Part shown: positions 1 to 7,169 of the stretch, piece after piece
Layout: each line of letters begins with the position of its first letter
Numbering within the stretch: position 1 is the first letter of the stretch
Assembly: GCA_018821715.1 (NCBI GenBank)
Contig: JAHJLN010000277.1
Span: forward strand, 1 to 39,174
DNA from: Pseudomonadota bacterium
GTDB lineage: Bacteria > Desulfobacterota > Desulfobacteria > Desulfobacterales > Desulfobacteraceae
Reading direction: 5' to 3'
Length of the DNA stretch: 39,174 bases
Made by a program: the position numbers and the translations under genes
The notes under the pieces: generated by a model
What the model was told of the DNA's origin: nothing
The model's database searches: none
Seen by the model: the letters and a program-made list of their open reading frames with translations, nothing else

Positions 1-67
1 ATTCTTATGCCTTTTTTCTTGAGACGGATATCAAACGCCTCTATTTTTACTGTTTTTCATTAGCAAA

Positions 68-1108
68 ATGGCTTTGAATTTGTTTTTTGTCCATGTGCCA
101 CTGAAAAAGCCTGATTTTTCACGCTGTATTAAACACCCTCGGCATTCTGATAAAATATACAGCCTGTCCATTGACCCGAATGATCGTTTTTTAGTATCAG
201 CTTCAAAAGACAAAAAAATAATTCTTTGGAACTTAGAAACCAAAACACTTGAAACAACACTCAACGGACACAGCGACACAATTTACAGCACAGACTTCTC
301 TGCGGATGGGAAAACACTTGCTTCTGCTTCAAAAGACAAAAAAATAATTCTTTGGAACTTGGAAACAAAAAAAAAGATAGACACACTTACGGGGCACTCT
401 GACGCTGTAAATGACGTATTATTTTCTCCAGACGGCCAAGAAATGGCTTCTGCTTCTGAAGACGGAACAATAATTCTGTGGGATTTAAAAACCAGACGAC
501 CAAAAAAATGGTTAACCGGTCATTCCCAAGGTGTAAAATGCCTGGCATTCTCTTCAGACAGCAAAAAACTTGCTTCCGCTTCAGAGGATAAATCTGTTAT
601 TATTTGGGATCTTAAAACAGGAAGCCCTGAAAAATATTTTAAAGGCATAAAACGAGATGTATATAGCATGGCTTTTTCAAAAAACAATAGAATAATTGCT
701 TTTGCTTCATTAGACAAAACCATCAGCCTGTGGGACCCTGAAACCGGTGGATTCTTATCCATGCTCGACGGTCATACCGATGCTGTTTACAGTTTGGCTT
801 TTTCTCCTGATAGCAAGAGTTTGGTTTCAGGTTCGTATGATAAAAGTGTTATCCTTTGGGATGTGGAAACCGGATTACCAAAGTTGAAATTTGAAGGGCA
901 CAAAGAAGCCGTATCAAGTGTCATATTTTCTTCCAATGGAGAGTATATCGCCTCAGCATCATTTGATAAAACAGTAAAATTATGGAACCTCAATGAACTA
1001 TTAAATTCATTAAAAGATGTAGCTGAACAAGAGCGTAGCCTTGGTCTTTTCAGGAAAGGATTGAATGTGTTGCCGAGTGTGGCTCAAAACAGCTCTGAAA
1101 TCAAGTAA
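68..1108 (+). CDS. WD40 repeat beta-propeller protein
   Basis: 346 residues made almost entirely of seven WD40 repeats of about 42 residues, enough for one closed propeller. Repeats 2-7 each end in a WN or WD dipeptide and most start with GH (for example NGHSDTIYS, TGHSDAVND, DGHTDAVYS). The first 25 residues are unrelated to the repeats and hydrophobic, but are not a clear signal peptide. The frame is open from base 23, ATG at 68 is the first start, and the Shine-Dalgarno is poor, so the N-terminus is uncertain. There is no enzymatic domain, so a protein-protein scaffold role is inferred from the family only. The gene is AT-rich and converges on the pilin cluster with a gap of 26 bases. The C-terminal tail after blade 7 (about 35 residues) is unrecognised. 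Confidence 0.85.
   Translation: MALNLFFVHVPLKKPDFSRCIKHPRHSDKIYSLSIDPNDRFLVSASKDKKIILWNLETKTLETTLNGHSDTIYSTDFSADGKTLASASKDKKIILWNLETKKKIDTLTGHSDAVNDVLFSPDGQEMASASEDGTIILWDLKTRRPKKWLTGHSQGVKCLAFSSDSKKLASASEDKSVIIWDLKTGSPEKYFKGIKRDVYSMAFSKNNRIIAFASLDKTISLWDPETGGFLSMLDGHTDAVYSLAFSPDSKSLVSGSYDKSVILWDVETGLPKLKFEGHKEAVSSVIFSSNGEYIASASFDKTVKLWNLNELLNSLKDVAEQERSLGLFRKGLNVLPSVAQNSSEIK
200..360 (+). repeat. near-identical WD40 blades 1 and 2
   Basis: A 35-base stretch at 200-234 recurs exactly at 326-360, a period of 126 bases or 42 codons. It encodes ASKDKKIILWNL in both blades. The other blades differ at the nucleotide level, so this pair is a recent blade duplication or gene conversion. Confidence 0.8.
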
Positions 1109-1134
1109 TTCAAAAACACAAGTATATTTTCAAA

Positions 1135-1617
1135 TTAATAGCGGCAGTCCATTGGTAAATGACGAACAAGAACAGTCGTGTCGTTTACGCCTTTTACAAC
1201 CATGCCCTCTGGTACAGAGGCGTAACCATCCACCCAGGCAATCGGAACCTTGGGATATTCTTCTACAATTGCAGGGCGAAGTGTAATCACTCTGCCTTTA
1301 ATATTCTTATTTCCTCTGTTTCCAAGAGTTAGGTCGATAGCGCCCCCATCCTTGACCCTTAAACTGACTAAATAATTTCCAACTATCTTATCAGGTTCCG
1401 GAAGTCCTACTTCCGAGTTGTTCTTTGGCAGTTTTCCTTTTTTTTTATAAAATTCAGCCACTTCCTCTTTTGCAAACGTAGCCACATCAAAAGCTTCCTT
1501 GATTTGTACTCTTATGACACGATCCTGATAAGAAGGTAGTGCCATGGTCGATAAGATACCAATAATTGAAATTACGATCATCAATTCAATAAGGGTAAAA
1601 CCCTGTTTACTATTCAT
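1135..1617 (-). CDS. type IV pilin-like protein, distal gene of the cluster
   Basis: 160-residue prepilin with a class III leader: MNSKQG, then FTLIELMIVISIIGIL, with Gly at -1, Phe at +1 and Glu at +5, followed by the hydrophobic N-terminal helix. PilD-type peptidase would cut after the Gly. I chose the second ATG (1617) because AGGAGG at 1624-1629 touches the first ATG (1623) but stands 6 bases from this one. The C-terminal region has the ITLRP...PIAW block found in the two sister pilins and ends DTTVLVRHLPMDCRY, the usual end of a D-loop, with the last Cys. The Cys normally placed after the W of PIAW is missing (WVDG), so no D-loop disulfide can form. Likely a structural or minor subunit of a pilus or pseudopilus. 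Confidence 0.85.
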   Translation of the reverse strand: MNSKQGFTLIELMIVISIIGILSTMALPSYQDRVIRVQIKEAFDVATFAKEEVAEFYKKKGKLPKNNSEVGLPEPDKIVGNYLVSLRVKDGGAIDLTLGNRGNKNIKGRVITLRPAIVEEYPKVPIAWVDGYASVPEGMVVKGVNDTTVLVRHLPMDCRY

Positions 1618-1642
1618 CCTCATCCTCCTGATAGTATTTTAA

Positions 1643-2665
1643 CTATATTGAACCGGCCATCATGAAAATGGGCAAATACATGGATATGATTAGGCTGCCA
1701 ACAATAATTCCGGTAAATAAAATAACAAAGGACTCTATTCTTTCAGATTTGTTTTCAAGTTGATGAACAAAACTTTTACTATAATAAGCTGAAACAGCTT
1801 CCATTATGAGATAAACATCTTCGGATTGCTTGCTTGTCTCTAAGGATTTTAATACCATTGGTGGGAATAATCCACATCCAATTATTTCTTTTTTAAAGGT
1901 TACTATATCCGATGTTTTATCGGCAATACCCAACAAAACATCCCTATAATACGGATTTGTCACAGACTGAACAGCAGATTGTAGCGATTCAACAAATGAA
2001 GTCCTCGTTAAAAGCATTAATGATAATGATTCTGAAAAAGTTAATATCGTATTTTGTTTTACTATAATACCAAAAAATGGGATTAGTGATATTATTTTAA
2101 ATAAAAGTTTTTTGTTAAATCTAAAAAACACAGCCAGAGCAGCAAAAAGTGAAACAATATAAAAAAAATTACCGACCATCATATCACTTGCAGAGATAAC
2201 CAATAGAGTAGGGTATGGCAGTGAAGATCCGAAATTTGCAAACATTTCTGAAAATACAGGAATAACAAATACTAATAATACAAATAATACGAATAATAGA
2301 ACACATAGAACAAACCCGGGGTAATATAGAATTTCTTTAACTTTTCCTCGAGCCTTTTGAAATCGTGCAGCTTTTTCTGAAAATTTTATCAATACTTGCT
2401 TTTTATCTTCATCTGAAATATTTGAGGCCAACACCTTTACTAAAACAGAATTGAAGAGTTCAGGGTATTCTTCAAGACATTTTTCAAGGGGGAGGCCACT
2501 GGCCAACTTTTTTTTAATCAAGCATGCACGGTTTCGAATTTTTCGAGAATCTCGTTGATCGCAAAAAGAGGAAATCGCCTCGGATAAAGGCACACCTGAT
2601 GTCAGCATGATTGCTATCTGACTGTAGAAATCACTTATCTCATTAGGATTTAAACGTCTTAACAT
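1643..2665 (-). CDS. PilC/GspF-type inner-membrane platform protein
   Basis: 340 residues, a little shorter than typical PilC/GspF (about 400). There are two T2SSF-type cytoplasmic helical domains (about 10-115 and 200-310). Each is followed by hydrophobic segments: a long one near 117-140 (VLCVLLFVLFVLLVFVIPVF), one near 160-180, and the C-terminal one near 312-335. The protein would sit in the inner membrane and pass force from an assembly ATPase to the growing pilin filament. It lies between pilin genes on the same strand (17 bases after the stop of the upstream pilin-like gene's reading direction). No PilB/PilT ATPase or PilD peptidase gene is in the window, so those must come from elsewhere. 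Confidence 0.85.
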   Translation of the reverse strand: MLRRLNPNEISDFYSQIAIMLTSGVPLSEAISSFCDQRDSRKIRNRACLIKKKLASGLPLEKCLEEYPELFNSVLVKVLASNISDEDKKQVLIKFSEKAARFQKARGKVKEILYYPGFVLCVLLFVLFVLLVFVIPVFSEMFANFGSSLPYPTLLVISASDMMVGNFFYIVSLFAALAVFFRFNKKLLFKIISLIPFFGIIVKQNTILTFSESLSLMLLTRTSFVESLQSAVQSVTNPYYRDVLLGIADKTSDIVTFKKEIIGCGLFPPMVLKSLETSKQSEDVYLIMEAVSAYYSKSFVHQLENKSERIESFVILFTGIIVGSLIISMYLPIFMMAGSI

Positions 2666-2687
2666 TGTTTAGTTCTCCATTTAAACG

Positions 2688-3326
2688 TCACTTTAAAGAA
2701 TTAGGAATATACCTATCCTCGATATCTGTATGATCAACTCCAAAAAACCTCCACCCGGATTCTCCATTTTTATTGCCGCAAATCCAGTGAATCGGCCCAA
2801 AGATTTCACCATATGAGTTAACAGGTTGCATGGTAATCGTTTTGTTTGCTATCATTGTATCATTTTGATCAAATGTAAAATGAATCGCCCCGTTTCCAAT
2901 TACAAGGTCAAAATTTACGTTGCCAAGCAAAGCACTGGATTCTGGTTTTGCTTTTTGGTCCGCTTTTAGAAATGATGGATTTAACCCTTTAGAAATTAAT
3001 TTATGTTCTTCATCCCATTTTCTGTTTATTGCGTAATAAAGTCGACTATCAGTATCAGTATTGGTTTTATCATTATTTTCGAATTTATAATATCCACCCA
3101 GGAATCCGATTCTAGATAGCTCTGTTTGGTTCCGAGGCCAATCTCCAGTTATAGCTTGATATAGAAGCATGTCGTTTTTAATAGGATTAAAAATTCCTGT
3201 TATAGAAATCACGTGCGCTTTTGTTCTACAAACAAGGCTGGACTTAATAGCGATTGAACACAAAATTCCTATAATTACAGCAACATACATCAATTCTTGG
3301 ATTTGTCTTTTATGCTTCACAACCAT
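2688..3326 (-). CDS. pilin-like protein with degenerate prepilin leader
   Basis: 212 residues. The N-terminus KHKRQIQELMYVAVIIGIL aligns with the prepilin block GFTLIELMIVVSIIGIL of its neighbours. It keeps Glu at +5 and the hydrophobic helix but has Lys-Arg in place of the Gly-Phe at the peptidase site, so normal PilD cleavage and N-methylation look impossible. The C-terminal half has the sister block ITMQPVN...GPIHWICG, keeping the first D-loop Cys, but ends RYIPNSLK without the final Cys. An insertion of about 50 residues in the middle (roughly 75-130) is absent from the other two. It lies between two normal pilin-type genes. It could be an uncleaved accessory or minor pilin, or a decaying paralogue. 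Confidence 0.75.
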   Translation of the reverse strand: MVVKHKRQIQELMYVAVIIGILCSIAIKSSLVCRTKAHVISITGIFNPIKNDMLLYQAITGDWPRNQTELSRIGFLGGYYKFENNDKTNTDTDSRLYYAINRKWDEEHKLISKGLNPSFLKADQKAKPESSALLGNVNFDLVIGNGAIHFTFDQNDTMIANKTITMQPVNSYGEIFGPIHWICGNKNGESGWRFFGVDHTDIEDRYIPNSLK

Positions 3327-3340
3327 TTTCTCTAATTATT

Positions 3341-3733
3341 TTAAAATGACCGTTTTTCTTCCCACACAATTGGACCAGTTGGATATCCTTCATTCTGAAC
3401 AGGATTTAAAGTAATAACCTCTTCACTATAATCCCCACTATGTTTATTAAAAATAATTTCAATACTGCCGTTGTTTACCCTAATATTTTCCACATATTTC
3501 CCTTTAATGGTTCCCGGATAGCCTAATTCAAGATTATTTTCAGGAAAAAAACCTCTATAATCACGATATTCCAAAATATCCGACTTGATGGGGGTTGATA
3601 ATTCATATCCCTCGCACAGGAAAGCTCTACTCCTATAAGTTGAGAAACTTGGAATTGCTATAGCAGCCAGTATGCCTATAATACTGACTACAATCATTAG
3701 CTCAATCAACGTAAATCCGTCTTTGTTTTTCAT
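3341..3733 (-). CDS. type IV pilin-like protein, first gene of the cluster
   Basis: 130-residue prepilin starting MKNKDG then FTLIELMIVVSIIGIL, a textbook class III leader with Gly -1, Phe +1 and Glu +5. A longer frame runs up to 3796, but GGAGA stands 7 bases before the ATG at 3733 and the short leader fits the family, so 3733 is the start. It shares the ITLNPVQNEGYPTGPIVW block with its two neighbours but stops 7 residues after the W, lacking the whole D-loop end and its Cys pair. First gene of a minus-strand run: pilin, pilin-like, PilC-like, pilin, with gaps of 14-25 bases, so probably one operon. The local base composition is clearly more AT-rich than the kor operon next door. Confidence 0.85.
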   Translation of the reverse strand: MKNKDGFTLIELMIVVSIIGILAAIAIPSFSTYRSRAFLCEGYELSTPIKSDILEYRDYRGFFPENNLELGYPGTIKGKYVENIRVNNGSIEIIFNKHSGDYSEEVITLNPVQNEGYPTGPIVWEEKRSF

Positions 3734-4001
3734 AAATAAATCTCCAGAAATAAATGAACCTTTACAAAACACGTAGAGTCTGAAAATCTTCGCCATTCTT
3801 TGTAGAACGTAATTCTAATATTTCTGAATCTGTTGTTTCACAAATCAGTATCAGGGTTGAAAGGATGTTAAAAAAAATGGAAAAATACTTGAAACAACTT
3901 TCTACTGCAGGCTATATAGCTTTTCTTCAGTATTAAGACAAGAAAAAGTTCGCCTCAACCTTATTAGTATTAAATCTCCAGAAATATAAATAATTTTCGG
4001 C

Positions 4002-4140
4002 ACAGCTCCGCTCCTTTTCTTACATTGCCGATAGTTGCTATGGCATTAAGGAAACGATTCTTTTGTTCTATATAAAGGCGGGGGAATAAAAGCAATCAGG
4101 AAAACTTTTAGTTTTGAAAATAAATTGAACAATTTTTAAA
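4002..4140 (+). repeat. dispersed 140-bp repeat, copy 1
   Basis: Matches 17016-17155 in the same orientation and at the same length. Shared blocks in order: ACAGCTCCGC, TTACA, GGCA, AGGA, TCTTTTG, ATATA, CAATC, GGAAAAC, TTTTGAAAA. Offsets differ by only 0-3 bases. It lies in the 524-base gap between the divergent pilin cluster and the kor operon, about 190 bases before korD and 270 before the first pilin. No ORF or mobile-element gene is in it. It may be a regulatory or small-RNA region, or a relic of a small mobile element. Confidence 0.55.
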
Positions 4141-4182
4141 AAATTCCAGGGTTGTGTAAAAAAAGCATCCGGGGGCACTAAA

Positions 4183-4233
4183 GAAAGGGTGGTGTTTTTT
4201 AACACCCTTTCTCCAAAAAAATGAAAGGGTGTT
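4183..4233 (+). promoter_or_regulatory. three-arm inverted repeat upstream of korD
   Basis: The central arm AACACCCTTTC (4201-4211) is perfectly complementary to the downstream arm GAAAGGGTGTT (4223-4233, 11 bp). Its CACCCTTTC part is also complementary to the upstream arm GAAAGGGTG (4183-4191, 9 bp). The two hairpins exclude each other, as in attenuators. Neither is followed by a clear U-run, so a terminator is not proven. It starts 144 bases before the korD start. Confidence 0.5.
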
Positions 4234-4326
4234 AAATTTAGCTTTGATTTGTTTCTCTGGATAGGATATGGAGAAGCTGGTTTAAGTTTCAAATGATCAA
4301 TAATGTAATTATTCAAGGACATGGCC

Positions 4327-4581
4327 ATGGCATTTTGGAGAGAGCCTCTTGATTCGGATGGGGTGCACGTCACCCGGGGCGTTGTTCATATCATAGAAGA
4401 AAGGTGCAAGGGGTGTGGGTATTGCATTGCTTATTGCCCCAGAAAGGTGCTTGAACAATCCAAGTCATTTAACAAAAATGGCTACCACCCGCCTGCCGTA
4501 AAGACGGATGAGTGCCTGAACTGCTGTTACTGCCAGCTTCTGTGTCCTGAATTTGCCATATTTTCAGTGGAAGCAAAGTGA
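4327..4581 (+). CDS. korD: 2-oxoacid:ferredoxin oxidoreductase, ferredoxin-type delta subunit
   Basis: Small 2[4Fe-4S] ferredoxin-like subunit (84 residues) with two full ligand sets: CKGCGYCIAYCP and CLNCCYCQLLCP. The second has an extra Cys next to the second ligand. It carries electrons from the catalytic subunits to the ferredoxin pool. Two ATGs lie 6 bases apart (4321, 4327). AAGGA at 4315-4319 stands 1 base from the first and 7 from the second, so 4327 is the better start. The stop TGA overlaps the korA ATG (TGATG). First gene of the kor-hdr operon. The substrate, 2-oxoglutarate or a branched-chain 2-oxoacid, cannot be told from this subunit. Confidence 0.88.
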   Translation: MAFWREPLDSDGVHVTRGVVHIIEERCKGCGYCIAYCPRKVLEQSKSFNKNGYHPPAVKTDECLNCCYCQLLCPEFAIFSVEAK

Positions 4582-5741
4582 TGGGGAATAATATGAAACC
4601 AGCGGTTCTTACGGGCAAGCATTTTATAAACGGCGATGTTGCATGTGCGGAAGGTGCCATTGCAGCAGGGTGTAAATTTTTCGGGGGGTATCCCATAACG
4701 CCTGCAACAGAAGTGGCCGAGCATATTTCCGAACGGCTTCCTGATGTGGGCGGGACCTTTATACAGATGGAAGATGAAATTGCCGCCATGACGTCCATTC
4801 TGGGCGCAGCATGGACAGGGGTAAAAACCATGACCTCAACCTCAGGGCCGGGATTCAGCCTGATGATGGAAACCATCGGTCTTGCCGTTGTGACGGAGAC
4901 CCCCTGCGTGGTGGTGAATGTCCAGCGGGCAGGCCCTTCCACAGGGCTTCCCACCCAGGGAGCCCAAGGGGACATGATGCAGGTAAAATGGGGTTCCCAT
5001 GGGGACTATGAAATCATTGCCCTGGCACCTTGTTCTCCCCAGGAGATGTTTGACCTGACCATTACGGCCTTTAACTTGAGTGAACGATATAGAACCCCGG
5101 TTTTCATAATGTCCGATGAAATCGTGGGTCACATGAGTGAAAAAGTTGTGATCCCAAAGGCAGATCAGATAAAAACCATTTCGCGTAAAAAACCCAAAGG
5201 GCCTAAACATAAGTTCAAGCTCTACCAGCCGGGTCCTGACGGGGTTGCACCCATGCCGGCCATTGGAGATGGCTACAAGGTCCACGTCACGGGGCTGACC
5301 CATGATGAAAAAGGGTACCCGGTCATGTCGGTTGAGACCCAGAAGGAAATGATGGACCGCATTCTGGGAAAAATCAGGAACAACCTGGATGATATCATCA
5401 TGACGGAGCAGTATCAGATGGCGGATGCAGATGTTGTAATCGTATCCTACGGCATTTCGTCCCGGACAAGCTACACTGCTGTGGACATGGCAAGAGAGCT
5501 GGGGTTTAAAGTCGGCCTTCTGCGGCTGATCACGGTCTGGCCCTTTCCCGATGACCTGATCAGAGACCTGGCCAAACGGGTGCGCGGGTTTATTACAGTG
5601 GAAATCAATCTGGGCCAGATCTGCAGGGAAGTGGCTCGCTGTGCAGGGAATCTGCCTACATTTCTTGCAGGCCATGCCGGTGGTGCGATTGTGCCGCCTG
5701 AAGATGTCCTTGCCATATTAAAGGAGAAGTTTGCATCATGA
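4581..5741 (+). CDS. korA: 2-oxoacid:ferredoxin oxidoreductase, alpha subunit
   Basis: About 386 residues, normal length for KorA/VorA-type alpha subunits without a fused gamma domain. The N-terminal GGYPITPATE motif and the GPSTGLPTQGAQGDM segment are typical of the pyrimidine-binding and core domains of this TPP family, followed by the transketolase C-terminal-like domain (about 280-380). With KorB it decarboxylates a 2-oxoacid to an acyl-CoA and reduces ferredoxin. Possible starts are 4581 (ATG overlapping the korD stop) and 4593 (ATG 5 bases after GGGGA). Both leave the domain intact, so 4593 remains possible. The stop overlaps the korB start (ATGA), implying translational coupling. 2-Oxoglutarate (TCA cycle) is the leading substrate guess; branched-chain 2-oxoacids are the alternative. 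Confidence 0.9.
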   Translation: MGNNMKPAVLTGKHFINGDVACAEGAIAAGCKFFGGYPITPATEVAEHISERLPDVGGTFIQMEDEIAAMTSILGAAWTGVKTMTSTSGPGFSLMMETIGLAVVTETPCVVVNVQRAGPSTGLPTQGAQGDMMQVKWGSHGDYEIIALAPCSPQEMFDLTITAFNLSERYRTPVFIMSDEIVGHMSEKVVIPKADQIKTISRKKPKGPKHKFKLYQPGPDGVAPMPAIGDGYKVHVTGLTHDEKGYPVMSVETQKEMMDRILGKIRNNLDDIIMTEQYQMADADVVIVSYGISSRTSYTAVDMARELGFKVGLLRLITVWPFPDDLIRDLAKRVRGFITVEINLGQICREVARCAGNLPTFLAGHAGGAIVPPEDVLAILKEKFAS

Positions 5742-6556
5742 CGATTCAACATCCCATGGAAGACCTGATCCGGATGGACAGGATTCCCCATATCTGGTGC
5801 TCGGGCTGCGGAACCGGTTCTGTTTTCATGGCATGCCTTACGGCCATCAAAGAGTCTGGTATTCCCTATGACGAGTTTGCCATGGTTTCGGGAATCGGAT
5901 GCTCGGGAAGGGGGGCCGGTTATATCAACATTGATTCCTTTCACACCACCCACGGCCGGGCCATTCCCTTTGCAACCGGCATCAAAATGGCCAAGCCGGA
6001 CATGAACGTGATTGTGTTCTCTGGCGACGGGGATCTGTTTGCCATCGGCGGCAACCATTTTATCCATGCAGCCAGACGGAACATGGATATTACGGTGATC
6101 TGCGTCAACAACCTGATTTACGGCATGACCGGCGGCCAGATGGCTGCCACCACGCCCCATGGCGCAAAGTCATCCACCTCGGCTGCCGGTAATCCTGAAA
6201 CCCCCTTTAACCTTCCGCTCCTTGCCTATGCCGCAGGGGCCAGCTTTGTTGCTCGATGGACCATGCTCCATTCCAGGGATGTGGCTGATGCAATTCAACT
6301 GGCTTTGAACAACCGGGGATTCTCATTTATAGAGGTGTTAAGTCCCTGTCCCATCAATTATGGGCGGCGCAACAAGGAAAAGGCGCTGGCCACCCTGAAA
6401 AATTATCATGACAATACCATTATAAAGAACAATGCAGACCTTTTTGAACTGGATATTGATTTCAAGCGGGGGGTTGTTCTGGGCAATTTTATCAATAAGG
6501 AAAGACCGTGCCATGATGAGCAGTACGGAAAAATCTACCATGCCGAGGCAGGTTAA
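5738..6556 (+). CDS. korB: 2-oxoacid:ferredoxin oxidoreductase, beta (TPP) subunit
   Basis: 272 residues. It has the IWCSGCGTGS motif near the N-terminus and the TPP/Mg signature GDGDLFAIGG...NN in the middle, so it binds the thiamine diphosphate where the acyl-CoA forms. ATG overlaps the korA stop by 4 bases. The length is normal for KorB/VorB. No ferredoxin domain is fused because korD is separate. The next gene, korC, begins 1 base after its stop. Confidence 0.92.
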   Translation: MTIQHPMEDLIRMDRIPHIWCSGCGTGSVFMACLTAIKESGIPYDEFAMVSGIGCSGRGAGYINIDSFHTTHGRAIPFATGIKMAKPDMNVIVFSGDGDLFAIGGNHFIHAARRNMDITVICVNNLIYGMTGGQMAATTPHGAKSSTSAAGNPETPFNLPLLAYAAGASFVARWTMLHSRDVADAIQLALNNRGFSFIEVLSPCPINYGRRNKEKALATLKNYHDNTIIKNNADLFELDIDFKRGVVLGNFINKERPCHDEQYGKIYHAEAG

Positions 6557-6557
6557 T

Positions 6558-7169
6558 ATGGATCAGGTGAAAATGTCTGAAAATAAAAAGCAATCAAAAC
6601 AGGAAATCATTGTCACGGGTTTCGGCGGGCAGGGCATTGTCCTGGCCGGCCGGATACTGGGAATGGCGGCTGCCTTGAAGGATGACAAGGAAAGCACACT
6701 GGTGCAGTCCTACGGGCCGGAATCCAGGGGCGGTGCCTGCTGTGCCCAGGTGGTTATCAGTGATGCTGTTATTCAGTATCCTTATATTCTGGCCCCGGAT
6801 ATTCTCATCTGCATGTCCCATACAGCCTATGAGAAATATCGGGAATCCGTAAAACCCGGGGGGGTTCTTCTCACTGATAAAGACCTTGTCCAGCCAGAGG
6901 GAGACCGGGACTATTTTGCCATACCCGCCACCCGCATGGCAGAAGAACTGGGAAGAAAGATGATGGCCAACATCATCATGGTCGGGTTTGCCACAGCCGT
7001 GACCGAGCTTGTTTCCAAAGAGGCAGCGGTTTATGCCGTCACAACATCGGTCCCCAAGGGGACGGAAGAGATGAATATCAAGGCCTTTGACAAGGGATAT
7101 GATTACGGAAAATCCCTGCTCAAAGGCAGGGCGCAAAAAGTTTTTGGCAAAACAGGGGCCAGACAATGA
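6558..7169 (+). CDS. korC: 2-oxoacid:ferredoxin oxidoreductase, gamma subunit
   Basis: 203 residues, with the gamma-subunit signature GFGGQGIVLAGRIL near the N-terminus and YGPESRGGACCAQVVIS, which helps bind CoA and the pyrophosphate moiety. The frame is open far upstream inside korB, but ATG 6558 has GAGG at 6545-6548 and directly follows the korB stop, giving the normal family length. An ATG at 6573 is also possible. The stop TGA overlaps the start of the next gene (ATGA), tying this enzyme to the redox fusion that follows. Confidence 0.9.
   Translation: MDQVKMSENKKQSKQEIIVTGFGGQGIVLAGRILGMAAALKDDKESTLVQSYGPESRGGACCAQVVISDAVIQYPYILAPDILICMSHTAYEKYRESVKPGGVLLTDKDLVQPEGDRDYFAIPATRMAEELGRKMMANIIMVGFATAVTELVSKEAAVYAVTTSVPKGTEEMNIKAFDKGYDYGKSLLKGRAQKVFGKTGARQ

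Noticed and set aside
4842..5675. 277-residue minus-strand ORF opposite korA
   Set aside because: It is a shadow of a well-supported gene, rich in His/Pro/Gly as expected from the antisense reading of a GC-rich frame.
6432..6557. Longer korC start inside korB
   Set aside because: The extra N-terminal residues are an out-of-frame reading of korB; ATG 6558 has a Shine-Dalgarno and normal length.
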